Origin: Maricaulis sp048268525
Lineage (GTDB): Bacteria; Pseudomonadota; Alphaproteobacteria; Caulobacterales; Maricaulaceae
Reading direction: 5' to 3'
Assembly: GCF_048268525.1 (NCBI RefSeq)
Contig: NZ_JBLWVH010000002.1
Span: 62,001 to 126,000 of the forward strand
Length of the DNA: 64,000 nt
Below are positions 1 to 8,566 of the stretch, piece by piece. A program made the position numbers and the translations under genes. Under the pieces are notes generated by a model. It ran no database searches and was not told the origin of the DNA. It saw nothing but the letters and a program-made list of their open reading frames with translations. Within the stretch, counting starts at the first letter, position 1. Each line of letters begins with the position of its first letter.

Positions 1-123
1 GCCCCAGGCAATGAAATTGTCGTCGCCCATCATCCGGCCGACGCCGAATTCGGCGCACAGGCGGTCGTAAAAGGCGGCGGCCTTCTCCAGGTCATTGGTT
101 CCCAAAGTTACATATCCGAGCAT
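1..123 (-). CDS. VOC/glyoxalase-family protein, N-terminal fragment
   Basis: Reading leftwards from an ATG at 123, 41 codons stay open to the window edge. They begin MLGYVTLGTNDLEKAAAFYD, the usual first strand and helix of the vicinal-oxygen-chelate fold, in which a short strand is followed by a DLEKAxxFY helix. Such proteins are metal-dependent lyases, dioxygenases or resistance proteins. The metal ligands lie outside the window, so no substrate can be given. Base composition matches the GC-rich core genes rather than the AT-richer strip that follows. Confidence 0.75.
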   Translation of the reverse strand, partial: MLGYVTLGTNDLEKAAAFYDRLCAEFGVGRMMGDDNFIAWG

Positions 124-481
124 TTGATTGTTCCCTCTATGTTCCGATGTCTCGACCCTACACGAAAACCGCAGGCGGGCGAGTCACATTTCAATGACTC
201 CTGACAGGACGGTGGTCGTAGCCGGGCACGGGTTCGTCGCACGTTCGAATCTCCCTAAAATTTCTCCGGGCGGTCCGGTTGCGGCGAGCCTCAACGGGGA
301 GACATTCATGAAAAAGATGATCGCGGAATTCGAATAAACCGGGCCAGACACAGTTTTCGAGATCACGCGCTGTCGTCCTTGCCCGGACGACTAAAGTCTC
401 CAGTGAGAAACGGTACGCAACCCTATTTTGTTCCTGCCATGTAAAGAGCAGTAAACACGAGTCTGCTTTTGGGGTGAAGTC
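124..481. other. Intergenic stretch with no supported gene
   Basis: About 360 bases between the VOC fragment and the small lipoprotein. Short open frames exist on both strands, but none has a ribosome site, signal peptide or recognisable motif. The second half is clearly richer in A and T than the core genes, which marks the edge of the accessory strip that runs to about 1600. Confidence 0.5.
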
Positions 482-949
482 ATGTTCATGAATCGATCAG
501 TGTTTGCAAAATTTCAGAATGCGGCATTTTGCGGTGTATTTTTATTCACTATTTCTTGTCAGAAAGCGCAAGATGATCTGGATGAAGAAACCAGAGCGGC
601 TCGTTTGGAATTTTTCGAGGGGAGGGCGGCGGTTACACTGCCGGTCGATATTAGAGAAGAGGCGTTACACGAATATATTGGCAGAAGGATTTTTGTTTCT
701 GGCCTGTTGGCAGTTCATGATGATCGCAGATTTTCGATTGCTCTAAGTAATGTAAATCTAGAAGTTCGATATAATCCGCTATCTGGTCGGTTGTTTGAGT
801 GTGATGGGGAATTGGTTACGGCGGCTGGCGTACTAAGTTTCGTAGATGGCAGTTTTTCGATTGCTCCGCCACAATACCGATCGATTTACACATCCGAAGA
901 TCTGGGTGGCGGGCGATCGATTTCGTCAGCATGCAGTGATGACGAATAG
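482..949 (+). CDS. Small putative lipoprotein, unknown function
   Basis: A 155-residue protein whose first 30 residues form a signal peptide with a hydrophobic core ending in a lipobox-like TISC, so it is probably lipidated and exported. The mature part is acidic with alternating strands, and I recognise no family. Codon use is AT-richer than the flanking core genes (many AAA, TTT and ATT codons). It lies just upstream of an Rhs-protein remnant, where small orphan immunity-type genes are common, so that role is possible but unproven. A start at 488 (second Met) is equally possible. Confidence 0.6.
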   Translation: MFMNRSVFAKFQNAAFCGVFLFTISCQKAQDDLDEETRAARLEFFEGRAAVTLPVDIREEALHEYIGRRIFVSGLLAVHDDRRFSIALSNVNLEVRYNPLSGRLFECDGELVTAAGVLSFVDGSFSIAPPQYRSIYTSEDLGGGRSISSACSDDE

Positions 950-1144
950 TAGAGAGTAAGAACAGGCGCGCGCACCAATTGTTTCGTGTCCATGGAAATG
1001 GAGACAGGCGCAATGGAAAATTGTGGGTAGGCACCTTTTTTGGGCGGTTTTGGCGATTCTGTACTACCTGCAATTGGTGCTTGTCCCCATTTACTCGACA
1101 GCATCGTGCTCCGTGCAAGGCAATGGATGTTGATGAGGTGAATC

Positions 1145-1354
1145 GTGCCCCATGTTATTGATTGGAAGAAGGTGCTTCTCCATTTGATTGTATTTCCAAG
1201 CGTAGCATTCCTAGCGTTGATGCCTGTTGGTTACCTGACACGTGAAGGCAACTTGATCGAAAATATGTTTGTTTTGCCTCTAGGTGGAGCGGGAATGGTC
1301 GTGGCCATGTTTTCATATGCGTACATTAGATTTGGCCTGCCAAGGCCAAAATGA
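1145..1354 (+). CDS. Small membrane protein, unknown function
   Basis: A 69-residue frame starting with GTG, with a purine-rich GATGAGG about 8 bases upstream. It has two hydrophobic segments, roughly residues 9-28 and 40-62, separated by a charged turn, so a two-helix hairpin inner-membrane protein is likely. Composition is AT-rich like the lipoprotein upstream. No family is recognised. Given the neighbouring Rhs remnant, it may be an orphan immunity or accessory gene. The small size makes the call uncertain. Confidence 0.45.
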   Translation: MPHVIDWKKVLLHLIVFPSVAFLALMPVGYLTREGNLIENMFVLPLGGAGMVVAMFSYAYIRFGLPRPK

Positions 1355-1394
1355 GCAAGAAAATTGCGGAGGTTCACTTACGAATTTCCACTCA

Positions 1395-1575
1395 TACGAC
1401 CGTTTCGCCTACGGCTATGATGTAGCATCCGGCCTGTTTCTCAGGTCGCGACTGCCCCTGCGCCAATTTCCCCTATGCTTATGTCGGGAACAATCCGCTG
1501 AATGCGACGGATCCGACGGGGGAGCAAAGGCGCAACTTCTTAGATCGCAAAAACCGGGGACACGTACCGATTTAG
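1395..1575 (+). pseudogene. Remnant of an Rhs/YD-repeat protein (end of the core domain)
   Basis: In one frame the bases at 1465-1524 encode NFPYAYVGNNPLNATDPTGE, which is the hallmark end of the Rhs/YD-repeat core, just before the variable toxin tip. The matching upstream segment, YGYDVASGLFL (the usual YYDxxxGxF stretch), is encoded in another frame at about 1408-1440, so a frameshift separates the two. The hallmark frame has a stop at 1423 and ends at a TAG at 1573-1575, after only 16 further residues. There is no start and no intact core. This is therefore a decayed tail of a large exported repeat protein. Confidence 0.8.
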
Positions 1576-1643
1576 TTTTCCGAACGAACGGGGACCCGCG
1601 CCGTTTTACGCCCACGATGCGCGGAACCACTCATCAACCCCTC

Positions 1644-1751
1644 GTCAGCCAGCGGGCCGTATCCGGTTCTTGAGGTCAAGGGCGGCGCAGCCGCCGCTTC
1701 GCGGTTTCACCCTTGAGCTCAAGAACCGGATACGGCGAACTCCCGGCAAGG
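1644..1751. repeat. Long palindromic intergenic element, copy 1
   Basis: A perfect 19-base inverted repeat, GCCGTATCCGGTTCTTGAG at 1656-1674 and its complement at 1718-1736, continues inward after one mismatch into a second arm (1676-1682 with 1710-1716). A GC-rich loop contains a further small hairpin (1681-1686 with 1690-1695). Flanks and arms recur almost unchanged at 57702-57809, so it is a dispersed element and not a chance hairpin. It carries no coding capacity. It resembles non-autonomous palindromic elements (REP or MITE type), but I cannot name a family. Confidence 0.85.
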
Positions 1752-1832
1752 GAATTATGGTGGGGCGTGCGCCCGTGCGCCTGGTGAAAGGTCTCCTTCG
1801 TCCCACACACCCCGTCTCATACGCTCCATTTT

Positions 1833-1852
1833 CCCCGGGCGAAGACCCGGGG
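1833..1852. repeat. Small perfect hairpin downstream of the palindromic element
   Basis: CCCCGGG and CCCGGGG pair around a six-base loop, preceded by TTTT and followed by GCCTACGAGAC. A related arrangement, CATTTTTCCCGG followed by a hairpin and CCTACGGGAGAC, follows copy 2 of the palindromic element at 57883-57911. The hairpin may thus be part of a composite repeat. The rest of 1752-2078 shows no gene. Confidence 0.5.
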
Positions 1853-2078
1853 CCTACGAGACCATCCGCACAGTGATGGGTCTCCGGGCAAGTGTCGGCA
1901 TTTCCGACGAGCAGGCTGCCCGACATCCACACCCGATTCACCGCAACGTCGCCAGATACTTGCCGCGCCTTTCCCCGACTGATCTGGAACCCTCGGTTCA
2001 TCCCGTTCGCCTTCGCTGCCATGATGCGTGTCCGAGAATCACGCGGGGCTGATTGGCCCTGGGCTGGAGGAGCAGGAC

Positions 2079-2936
2079 ATGGCCGTCATCGACAGTGAAA
2101 GCTTTGCCGCGGCGCGGGCTGGCGCCAACGGGTCGGATGTCGAGAACGCCTATCTGGCGCTGCTTCGCGATATCCTCGAGAACGGCGCCGAGCAGGCTGA
2201 CCGGACCGGCGTCGGGACGATGTCGGTGTTCGGGCGCCAGCTGCGCTGTGACCTATCCAAGGGCTTCCCGCTGCTGACCACCAAGAAGGTGCATTTCAAG
2301 TCGATCGCGATCGAGCTTTTGTGGTTCCTGCGCGGCGAGACCAATGTGCGCTGGCTGCAGGAACGCGGCGTCAAGATCTGGGATGAGTGGGCCGACGAGA
2401 ATGGCGATCTCGGTCCGGTCTATGGCAAGCAGTGGCGGCGCTGGGAGGGGCCGGACGGCACCGAGATCGACCAGCTGTCCAACATCCTCGAACAGATCCG
2501 CAATAATCCGGCCTCGCGGCGGCTGATCGTGTCGGGCTGGAACCCGGCCGATGTGCCCAATATGGCGCTGCCGCCCTGCCACACGCTGTACCAGTTCAAT
2601 GTCGCCAACGGGAAGCTGAGCTGCCAGCTCTATCAGCGCTCGGCCGACATGTTCCTCGGCGTGCCGTTCAACATTGCCTCTTATGCGCTTTTGACGGCGA
2701 TGGTGGCGCAGGTGTGCGGGCTGGAGCCGGGTGAATACATCCACACTTTCGGCGACGCCCACATCTATTCCAATCATATGGACCAGGTCCGCGAACAGCT
2801 CTCGCGGGCGCCGCGCGCCCTGCCGCAGCTGAAGCTCAATCCGGACGCGACCGACCTGTTCGGCTTCGAATACGAGGATATCGCGCTGGAGGGTTATGAC
2901 CCGCATCCGCGCATTTCCGCTCCGGTCGCCGTCTAG
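2079..2936 (+). CDS. thyA: Thymidylate synthase
   Basis: Converts dUMP to dTMP using methylene-tetrahydrofolate, in the cytosol. The catalytic cysteine lies in PPCHTLYQF at residue 167, and the SRRLIVSGWNP and QRSADMFLGVPFNIASYA signatures are intact. The ATG at 2079 is preferred because a strong GGAGGAG lies at 2066-2072. An in-frame GTG at 2028 would add 17 residues. The chosen start gives 285 residues, about 20 longer than the E. coli enzyme at the N-terminus. It heads a dTMP/folate operon with the MazG-like gene and folA. Confidence 0.97.
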   Translation: MAVIDSESFAAARAGANGSDVENAYLALLRDILENGAEQADRTGVGTMSVFGRQLRCDLSKGFPLLTTKKVHFKSIAIELLWFLRGETNVRWLQERGVKIWDEWADENGDLGPVYGKQWRRWEGPDGTEIDQLSNILEQIRNNPASRRLIVSGWNPADVPNMALPPCHTLYQFNVANGKLSCQLYQRSADMFLGVPFNIASYALLTAMVAQVCGLEPGEYIHTFGDAHIYSNHMDQVREQLSRAPRALPQLKLNPDATDLFGFEYEDIALEGYDPHPRISAPVAV

Positions 2937-2946
2937 GAGTGGGCCC

Positions 2947-3303
2947 ATGTCCGGACCGCTCGACGCGCTCGCCGACAAGATCGTCCGCGTCTCCGACATC
3001 TATGCCGCGCATTTCGACATTGATCGCTCCGGAGACTGGCCGCTCCTGAAACTGCAGGAAGAGGTCGGCGAGCTGACCCAAGCCTATCTGACCACCACCG
3101 GTCGCACCCGTCGTCCCGCCGATGACGCGGCGCGCAAGCAACTGGCGCTGGAAATGGCCGACGCGCTGGGCATGCTGCTGATCATGGCCAAGGCGGAAGG
3201 CATCGACATGGACGCCGCCATGCAGGACAAGTGGCTGCACTGGCTGGAACGCGACAGCGCGGTAATGGAGCCCGTGGCTGGTGAAAGTGACGCCAATCCA
3301 TGA
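2947..3303 (+). CDS. MazG-like nucleotide pyrophosphohydrolase
   Basis: A 118-residue all-alpha NTP pyrophosphatase-type protein. The metal-binding pattern of the family is visible as EEVGEL near residue 39 and LEMADALG near residue 70, a spaced ExxE plus ExxD arrangement. Members hydrolyse nucleoside triphosphates to monophosphates and pyrophosphate. Lying 10 bases after thyA and overlapping folA by four, it probably trims a nucleotide pool linked to dTMP synthesis, for example a dCTP or dUTP derivative. That substrate is inference. AGGAG precedes the ATG. Confidence 0.85.
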   Translation: MSGPLDALADKIVRVSDIYAAHFDIDRSGDWPLLKLQEEVGELTQAYLTTTGRTRRPADDAARKQLALEMADALGMLLIMAKAEGIDMDAAMQDKWLHWLERDSAVMEPVAGESDANP

Positions 3304-3821
3304 CTACCACCATCCCCAAAATCGTGCTCGTCGTCGCGCGTGGCATGAATGGTGTCATCGGCGTGGATGGCGACCTGCCCTGGCGCTTGTCGTCGGACCT
3401 CAAGAATTTCAAGGCGATCACCTCGGGCAAGCCGATCATCATGGGGCGCAAGACCTGGGAGAGCCTGCCTCGTCGGCCCCTGCCGGGGCGGCTGAATATC
3501 GTGGTCACGCGTCAGCATGGCTATATTGCCGAAGGCGGGCATGTCGCCGGCGATCTCGGCGAGGCGATGGACGTGGCCATCATGCGCGCTGACGAGGATG
3601 GTGTCGACGAGGTTTGCGTCATCGGCGGGGCGCAGATCTATGCCGCGACGCTGGAGCGCGCGGACCGGCTCTATCTGACCGAAGTCGAGGCCGCTCCGGA
3701 GGGCGAGACCTGCCTGCCGGAGATCAACGAGGCGCAGTGGCGGGAAACCCGCCGGCAACTCCATCCGGCCGGGCCCGGTGATGATCACGCCTTCATGCTG
3801 CGTGTGCTCGACCGCGTCTGA
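3300..3821 (+). CDS. folA: Dihydrofolate reductase
   Basis: Reduces dihydrofolate, the by-product of thymidylate synthase, back to tetrahydrofolate with NADPH. The 173-residue protein shows GVIGVDGDLPWRLSSDLKNFK, with the substrate-binding Asp at residue 33, then PIIMGRKTWESLPRRPLPGR and the VIGGAQIY cofactor motif. All landmarks of the bacterial family are present. Its ATG overlaps the stop of the MazG-like gene (ATGA), indicating translational coupling. Placement beside thyA fits the shared pathway. Confidence 0.97.
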   Translation: MTTTIPKIVLVVARGMNGVIGVDGDLPWRLSSDLKNFKAITSGKPIIMGRKTWESLPRRPLPGRLNIVVTRQHGYIAEGGHVAGDLGEAMDVAIMRADEDGVDEVCVIGGAQIYAATLERADRLYLTEVEAAPEGETCLPEINEAQWRETRRQLHPAGPGDDHAFMLRVLDRV

Positions 3822-3952
3822 TCCGCCTCAATGGCGGGAAAGGCGGCCCAAGGGGGATGCTCTGCTGCGCCGTCCCGCCCGATTACCCTTGAACCGCAGG
3901 CCGCATACGTTCATTTAAGGCGCAACGGAAATTGAGAGGATCGATCCAGCAC

Positions 3953-5092
3953 ATGTCATGGAACGACAATCAGGGTGGAGGCGGCGGAGGCCCATGGGGC
4001 TCCGGCGGCAACAATAACAACGGGCAAAACCCCTGGGGCCAGCGCCCGCAGGGTGGAGGCGGACCGGATGGTCCCGATCTCGACGAGGTTGTCCGCGACA
4101 TGCAACGCAAGGTCCGCGGCATGTTCGGTGGCGGCGGTTCCGGCAAGGGCGGCTCTGGCAAGGGCGGCTCCGGCGGAGCAGGAGCCTTCGGTTTCGGACT
4201 GATCATCCTGATCATTGTCGGTGTCTGGTTTGCGAGTACCGGTTTTTACCAGGTCAATCCGAGCCAGCAGGGCGTGGTGCTTCGTTTCGGCGAATTTGCC
4301 CGCGTGACCGGTTCGGGCTTTCACTTCAAGCTTCCCGCACCGATCGAAAGCGTGATCATCGAAGATGTGACCGCAACGCGTACGATCACGATCGGGCAGG
4401 GCGCCGAAGGCCAGATGCTGACGCGCGACCAGAACATCGTCGACATCGATTTTTCGGTGCAGTGGCGTGTGATCGATGTGCGCAGCTACCTGTTCAATGT
4501 CCGTAATCCGGAAAAGGTTGTGGCCGACGTCGCCCAGAGCGCCATGCGTGAAGTCATTGGTACGTCGGATCGCGAATTCATCTTCACGGTCGGACGTGGC
4601 GAAGTTTCGCAGCGCACACGCGACCTGCTGCAGACGGTGCTGGACGAATACCAGGCCGGTATCCAGATCCTGCAGGTCAACCTGCAGACGGCGCAGGCCC
4701 CGGCCAGCGTCATTGATGCCTTCCGCGACGTGGATGCGGCCGAGCAGGATGCCGAGCAGGCGATCCTCCAGGCGACGGCCTTTGCCAACTCGACCATCCC
4801 GCAAGCCCGCGGTGAGGCGGCCCAGTTGACCCAGGCCGCAGAGGCCTACCGCGACTCGGTGATTGCCGAAGCGCAAGGCCAGGCCGACCGCTTCATTGCC
4901 ATTTACGAACAGTACGCATTGGCGCCGGAAGTGACCCGTCGCCGGATGTATCTGGAAACCATGGAGCGGGTGCTCGGACGGTCCAATCTGACCATCCTGG
5001 ACGGCGGAGCCGGGGCTGTGCCCTATCTGCCGCTCAACCAGCTTGATGCCCCGCGTGCCCAGTCGCGCACCCAGGCGGGAGGAAACAACTGA
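3953..5092 (+). CDS. hflK: HflK, membrane protease modulator
   Basis: A 379-residue band-7/SPFH protein that, with HflC, forms a cage around the FtsH protease and restrains it. Residues 1-78 are glycine-, asparagine- and charge-rich, typical of HflK. One membrane helix follows at about 79-97, then the SPFH domain (YQVNPSQQGVVLRFGEF onward) and an Ala/Gln/Glu-rich coiled coil. The ATG at 3953 matches the usual MxWNDN start. A TTG at 3932 would add seven residues. hflC follows with a one-base overlap. Confidence 0.96.
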   Translation: MSWNDNQGGGGGGPWGSGGNNNNGQNPWGQRPQGGGGPDGPDLDEVVRDMQRKVRGMFGGGGSGKGGSGKGGSGGAGAFGFGLIILIIVGVWFASTGFYQVNPSQQGVVLRFGEFARVTGSGFHFKLPAPIESVIIEDVTATRTITIGQGAEGQMLTRDQNIVDIDFSVQWRVIDVRSYLFNVRNPEKVVADVAQSAMREVIGTSDREFIFTVGRGEVSQRTRDLLQTVLDEYQAGIQILQVNLQTAQAPASVIDAFRDVDAAEQDAEQAILQATAFANSTIPQARGEAAQLTQAAEAYRDSVIAEAQGQADRFIAIYEQYALAPEVTRRRMYLETMERVLGRSNLTILDGGAGAVPYLPLNQLDAPRAQSRTQAGGNN

Positions 5093-5970
5093 TGATCCGC
5101 ACACTTGGAATCATTATTCTCGTCGTCGGCGTTTTTGTCGGACTGCAGAGTGTCTATACGGTCAGCGAGCGTGAGCAGGCGCTGCTGGTCCGCCTTGGCG
5201 AGCCCGTTGGCGCGGTCAACGAGCCGGGCTTTGAAGATCCCGGGCTGCACTTCAAGATCCCGTTCTTCATGGACGTGGTCATGTTCGACAAGCGCAATCT
5301 GGAATTCGACATGCAGCCGGAGGAAATCCAGGCCGCCGACCAGGTTCGCCTGGTGGTCGATGCCTTCCTGCGCTATCGCATCACCAATCCGCTGCGCTTC
5401 TATCAGACCGTCACCAATGAGCGCGGCGCACAAGCCCGTCTGCGGTCCATCATGGATGACAGCCTGCGCGGCGTGATCGCCTCGATCCCGGCCAATGACG
5501 TCATCTCCGGCCAGCGCGCCGAGCTGATGGTGCGGGTCCGGAACCGGGTCGAAGAACAGGTTGCGACCCAGAATCTGGGTATCGAGGTCATCGATGTCCG
5601 CATTCTGCGCGCCGACCTGCCGCAGCAGATCGCAACGCGCGTGTTCGACCGGATGCGCTCCGAGCGTCAGCAGGAAGCGGCCCGTATCCGCGCTGAAGGT
5701 GACCAGCAGGCCACCGAGATCCGTGCCGATGCGTCACGTCAGGCGACGATCATCGTCGCCGAGGCCCGTGCGGATTCGGAACGGCTGCGCGGTGCCGGTG
5801 ATGCCCGCCGGAACGAGATTTACGCCCTGGCCTATAATCGCGATGCGGAATTCTTCACCTTCTATCGGTCGATGCTGGCCTATGAGGAAGCGGTTCCCGA
5901 TGGCACGCCGATCGTGATCCCGCCGGATTCGGAGTTCTTCCGTTACTTCCGGACCCAGGCCGGCGAGTAA
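5092..5970 (+). CDS. hflC: HflC, membrane protease modulator
   Basis: A 292-residue partner of HflK. A signal-anchor helix covers about residues 2-20, followed by an SPFH domain starting VSEREQALLVRLGEPV, and a charged coiled coil (residues 175-240) rich in RAEGDQQATEIRADASRQ-type repeats. The first base of its ATG is the last base of the hflK stop (TGATG), with GGAGGAAA just upstream, so the two are translated as a coupled pair. A strong terminator follows at 5993-6027. Confidence 0.96.
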   Translation: MIRTLGIIILVVGVFVGLQSVYTVSEREQALLVRLGEPVGAVNEPGFEDPGLHFKIPFFMDVVMFDKRNLEFDMQPEEIQAADQVRLVVDAFLRYRITNPLRFYQTVTNERGAQARLRSIMDDSLRGVIASIPANDVISGQRAELMVRVRNRVEEQVATQNLGIEVIDVRILRADLPQQIATRVFDRMRSERQQEAARIRAEGDQQATEIRADASRQATIIVAEARADSERLRGAGDARRNEIYALAYNRDAEFFTFYRSMLAYEEAVPDGTPIVIPPDSEFFRYFRTQAGE

Positions 5971-5992
5971 CCGTCAGCCATACAGATGACAG

Positions 5993-6027
5993 GGGCCCGG
6001 CTCCGCGAAAGCGGGCCGGGCCCTTTT
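5993..6027 (+). terminator. Rho-independent terminator after hflC
   Basis: GGGCCCGGCTCCGC pairs with GCGGGCCGGGCCC across a GAAA tetraloop (one internal mismatch) and is followed by TTTT. It ends the hflKC unit 22 bases after the hflC stop and separates it from the degP-miaA unit. The remainder of 6028-6188 would hold the promoter for that unit, but no clear box was identified. Confidence 0.85.
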
Positions 6028-6188
6028 CGTTCGAGCGAGCACGCGCGCGTGACAGGGCGGTCATTCGCATGACGATTGTGTCAGTGCGGTTGCCGCCGAC
6101 CCGCGCAAGGCGGTATTCACGTTAACGGACCAGAATTTGCACACAGTCAGGTCGACGACCGGGCAACCCTTCAATACGGCGGAAATCG

Positions 6189-7562
6189 ATGCAGCGTCTC
6201 CTTGTTCTCATTCTTCTCCTGGTGGCGACACCGGCCAGTCACGCCCATCCGGACGGGTTTGCCGACCTGGCCGAGCGCCTGTCTCCGGCCGTGGTGAACA
6301 TTTCGGCCGCCCAGCGGCTCGACAGTGAGGACGGTCTGCCGGAGTTTCCCGAGGGCTCGCCTTTGGAGCGTTTCAACGACATTTTCGGCTCGGCGCCGCG
6401 GATCGCCAACTCGCTGGGCTCCGGCTTCATCATCGACGCCTCTGGCCTGGTGGTGACCAATAATCACGTCATTGACGGGGCTGACGAGGTTGAGGTGTCG
6501 CTGCCGGATGGTCGTGTCTTCCGCGCCGAGGTGGTCGGCATCGACAGCGTCACAGACCTCGCCGTGCTGCGCATGGATGTCGAAGAACCGATGCCCTTCG
6601 TGGCTTTCGGCGACAGCGATGCCGCACGCGTCGGCGACTGGGTGATAGCGATCGGCAATCCATTCGGACTGGGCGGTACGCTGACGGCGGGCGTTGTCTC
6701 GGCTCGCGGCCGCGAGGCCGGCGGACGCTATGACGACTACATCCAGACCGATGTCGCCATCAATACAGGCAATTCCGGCGGACCGCTGTTCAACATGGAC
6801 GGCGAAGTGGTCGGCGTGAACACGCTGATCCTGTCGCCGACCGGTGCCAGCGTCGGCATTTCGCTCTCCATCCCCTCCAACCTGGCGAATGTCGTGGTCA
6901 ACCAGCTGGTCGAGTTCGGCGAGACCCGTCGCGGCTGGCTGGGCGTGTCGGTCCAGCGCGTGACGCCGGAGCTGGCAGAGAGCTTTGAACTGGCAACGCC
7001 CTATGGCGCCATCGTCTCGCGTATCGAGGATGATGGTCCGGCGGCAGACAGCGGCATCCGGACCGGTGATCTGGTCCTGTCCTTTGACGGTCGCCGCGTG
7101 CGCGACAGCCGCTCCTTCCCGCGCATGGTCGCCGAAACCGAGATCGGCCGCGAGATCGAGCTGGAGGTCATCCGCCGGGATCGGCCGATGACGATCCGCA
7201 TCACGGTCGGAACACTGGCCGAGGACAATGGCGATGGCGAGACGGCCAATTCCGCGGTCGTGGCGCCGGTGACCGGCAATGGCGATACGGTTATGGGCAT
7301 GACATTCGGCACGCTCGATACCGCCTCGCGCCGTCGTTTCCGGGTCCATCCCGATGCCGAGGGCGTGCTGGTGACCGAGGTCGATCCGACGAGCGATGCC
7401 GCCGGCAAGGTGCGGCCGGGCGACGTCATCGAGGAAGTCGAGTTCACCCGTGTCGACAGTGTCGCTGCCATCCGCGAGATCGTCGACGGACAGGGCAGTG
7501 GGCCGGTGCGCTTCCAGATCAATCGTGGCGGCCAGTATGTGCTGCAATCGATCCGGTCGTGA
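6189..7562 (+). CDS. Deg/HtrA-family periplasmic serine protease
   Basis: A 457-residue exported protease for envelope quality control. The signal peptide covers residues 1-19 (cut near SHA). The catalytic triad is complete: His93 in NNHVID, Asp123 in SVTDLAVL, and Ser196 in NTGNSGGPLF. Two PDZ domains follow, at about residues 245-335 and 370-455, as in DegP/DegQ/DegS-type Do proteases. Neighbouring hflKC also serves membrane-protein quality control. Its stop overlaps the miaA start, so the two genes are probably co-transcribed. Confidence 0.94.
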   Translation: MQRLLVLILLLVATPASHAHPDGFADLAERLSPAVVNISAAQRLDSEDGLPEFPEGSPLERFNDIFGSAPRIANSLGSGFIIDASGLVVTNNHVIDGADEVEVSLPDGRVFRAEVVGIDSVTDLAVLRMDVEEPMPFVAFGDSDAARVGDWVIAIGNPFGLGGTLTAGVVSARGREAGGRYDDYIQTDVAINTGNSGGPLFNMDGEVVGVNTLILSPTGASVGISLSIPSNLANVVVNQLVEFGETRRGWLGVSVQRVTPELAESFELATPYGAIVSRIEDDGPAADSGIRTGDLVLSFDGRRVRDSRSFPRMVAETEIGREIELEVIRRDRPMTIRITVGTLAEDNGDGETANSAVVAPVTGNGDTVMGMTFGTLDTASRRRFRVHPDAEGVLVTEVDPTSDAAGKVRPGDVIEEVEFTRVDSVAAIREIVDGQGSGPVRFQINRGGQYVLQSIRS

Positions 7563-8485
7563 CACCCTGCCTGCTGATTGCAGGCCCGACGGCCGCCGGA
7601 AAGACCGCGCTCTCACTCGCGGCGGCCGAGAGGCTCGATGGTGAGATCATCAATGCCGACTCGATGCAGGTCTATGACGGCCTGCCGCAGATCACCGCCC
7701 AGCCGGACGCCGCCGAGCGTGCACGGGCGCCGCATCACCTGTTCGGCGCAATCGATCCGGCTGTCCGCTATTCGGTCGGCCAATGGACCAGCGATGTTCT
7801 GGCGCTGATCTCCGACTGCCGCAGCCGCGGCAAGCGGCCCATCCTTGTCGGCGGAACGGGCCTGTATTTCAACGCACTGACGCGCGGGCTGGCGCCGGTT
7901 CCCGAGATTGGTGAAGACGCCCGGACCCGCGCGGCGAGTGTCCTTGAAGATGACGGCCTGTCCGGCTTGCGAGGGGAGGCGTTGCGATTGGATCCGGTTG
8001 CGGCCAATCGTGTCGAGGCGGCCGATCGCCAGCGCCTGTTGCGGATTGTCGAGGTCGCCTACGAGACCGGCAAGCCGTTGAGCGAATTCCAGGCCGACAC
8101 CGTGCCGCCGCTCTCCTCTGCCGAGTGGCAGGGCATCGTCATCGAACCCGACCGGGACGCCTTGTACCAGCGTATCGACCAGCGTTTCGAGCAGATGCTT
8201 GAGGCCGGTGCGCTTGATGAAATCGCCGCTTTCATGCGCCGTCACATTGATCCGGACCTGCCAGCGAGCAAGGCGCTCGGCGTGCCGCAGTTGGTGGCGC
8301 ACTTGCGCGGAGAGCTGGCGCTGGACGAGGCCGTGGAGCTGGCCAAGCGCGACAGTCGACGTTACGCCAAGCGCCAGGGAACCTGGTTCCGAAATCAGGC
8401 GGCCAGTTGGTCGCGCATCGGCACGCTCGACCGACAGGCGGCGATCTGCGCCCTGTCCGATATCCTCGATCAGCCAGCCGGTTAG
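7559..8485 (+). CDS. miaA: tRNA dimethylallyltransferase
   Basis: Transfers a dimethylallyl group to A37 of tRNAs reading UNN codons. The P-loop GPTAAGKT is at residues 9-16, followed by INADSMQVYDGLPQITAQP, the substrate loop RAPHHLFG, and VGGTGLYFNALTRGLA, all standard for MiaA. Length (308) is normal. The GTG start overlaps the protease stop (GTGA), so translation is coupled. Confidence 0.96.
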   Translation: MTPCLLIAGPTAAGKTALSLAAAERLDGEIINADSMQVYDGLPQITAQPDAAERARAPHHLFGAIDPAVRYSVGQWTSDVLALISDCRSRGKRPILVGGTGLYFNALTRGLAPVPEIGEDARTRAASVLEDDGLSGLRGEALRLDPVAANRVEAADRQRLLRIVEVAYETGKPLSEFQADTVPPLSSAEWQGIVIEPDRDALYQRIDQRFEQMLEAGALDEIAAFMRRHIDPDLPASKALGVPQLVAHLRGELALDEAVELAKRDSRRYAKRQGTWFRNQAASWSRIGTLDRQAAICALSDILDQPAG

Positions 8486-8566
8486 CACGCAGGCCGGTCG
8501 TGTCGCTGGACAGGCCCGACGATGATCCGCCTTATCACCCCAGCCAGCCCGGGAGCGAGTCGCGAA

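Noticed and set aside
225..290. GTTCGAATC, which resembles a tRNA T-loop
   Set aside because: Flanking bases do not pair, and no D arm or acceptor stem can be built. Not a tRNA or a convincing attachment-site remnant.
816..1161. Overlapping short frames on both strands across 816-1161
   Set aside because: No ribosome sites, signal peptides or motifs; composition is that of non-coding AT-richer DNA around the Rhs remnant.
6171..7616. Long - strand open frame opposite the Deg protease gene
   Set aside because: The + strand product has a complete protease triad and PDZ domains; the - strand frame is a shadow of GC-rich codon bias, with His/Asp-rich composition and no domain.
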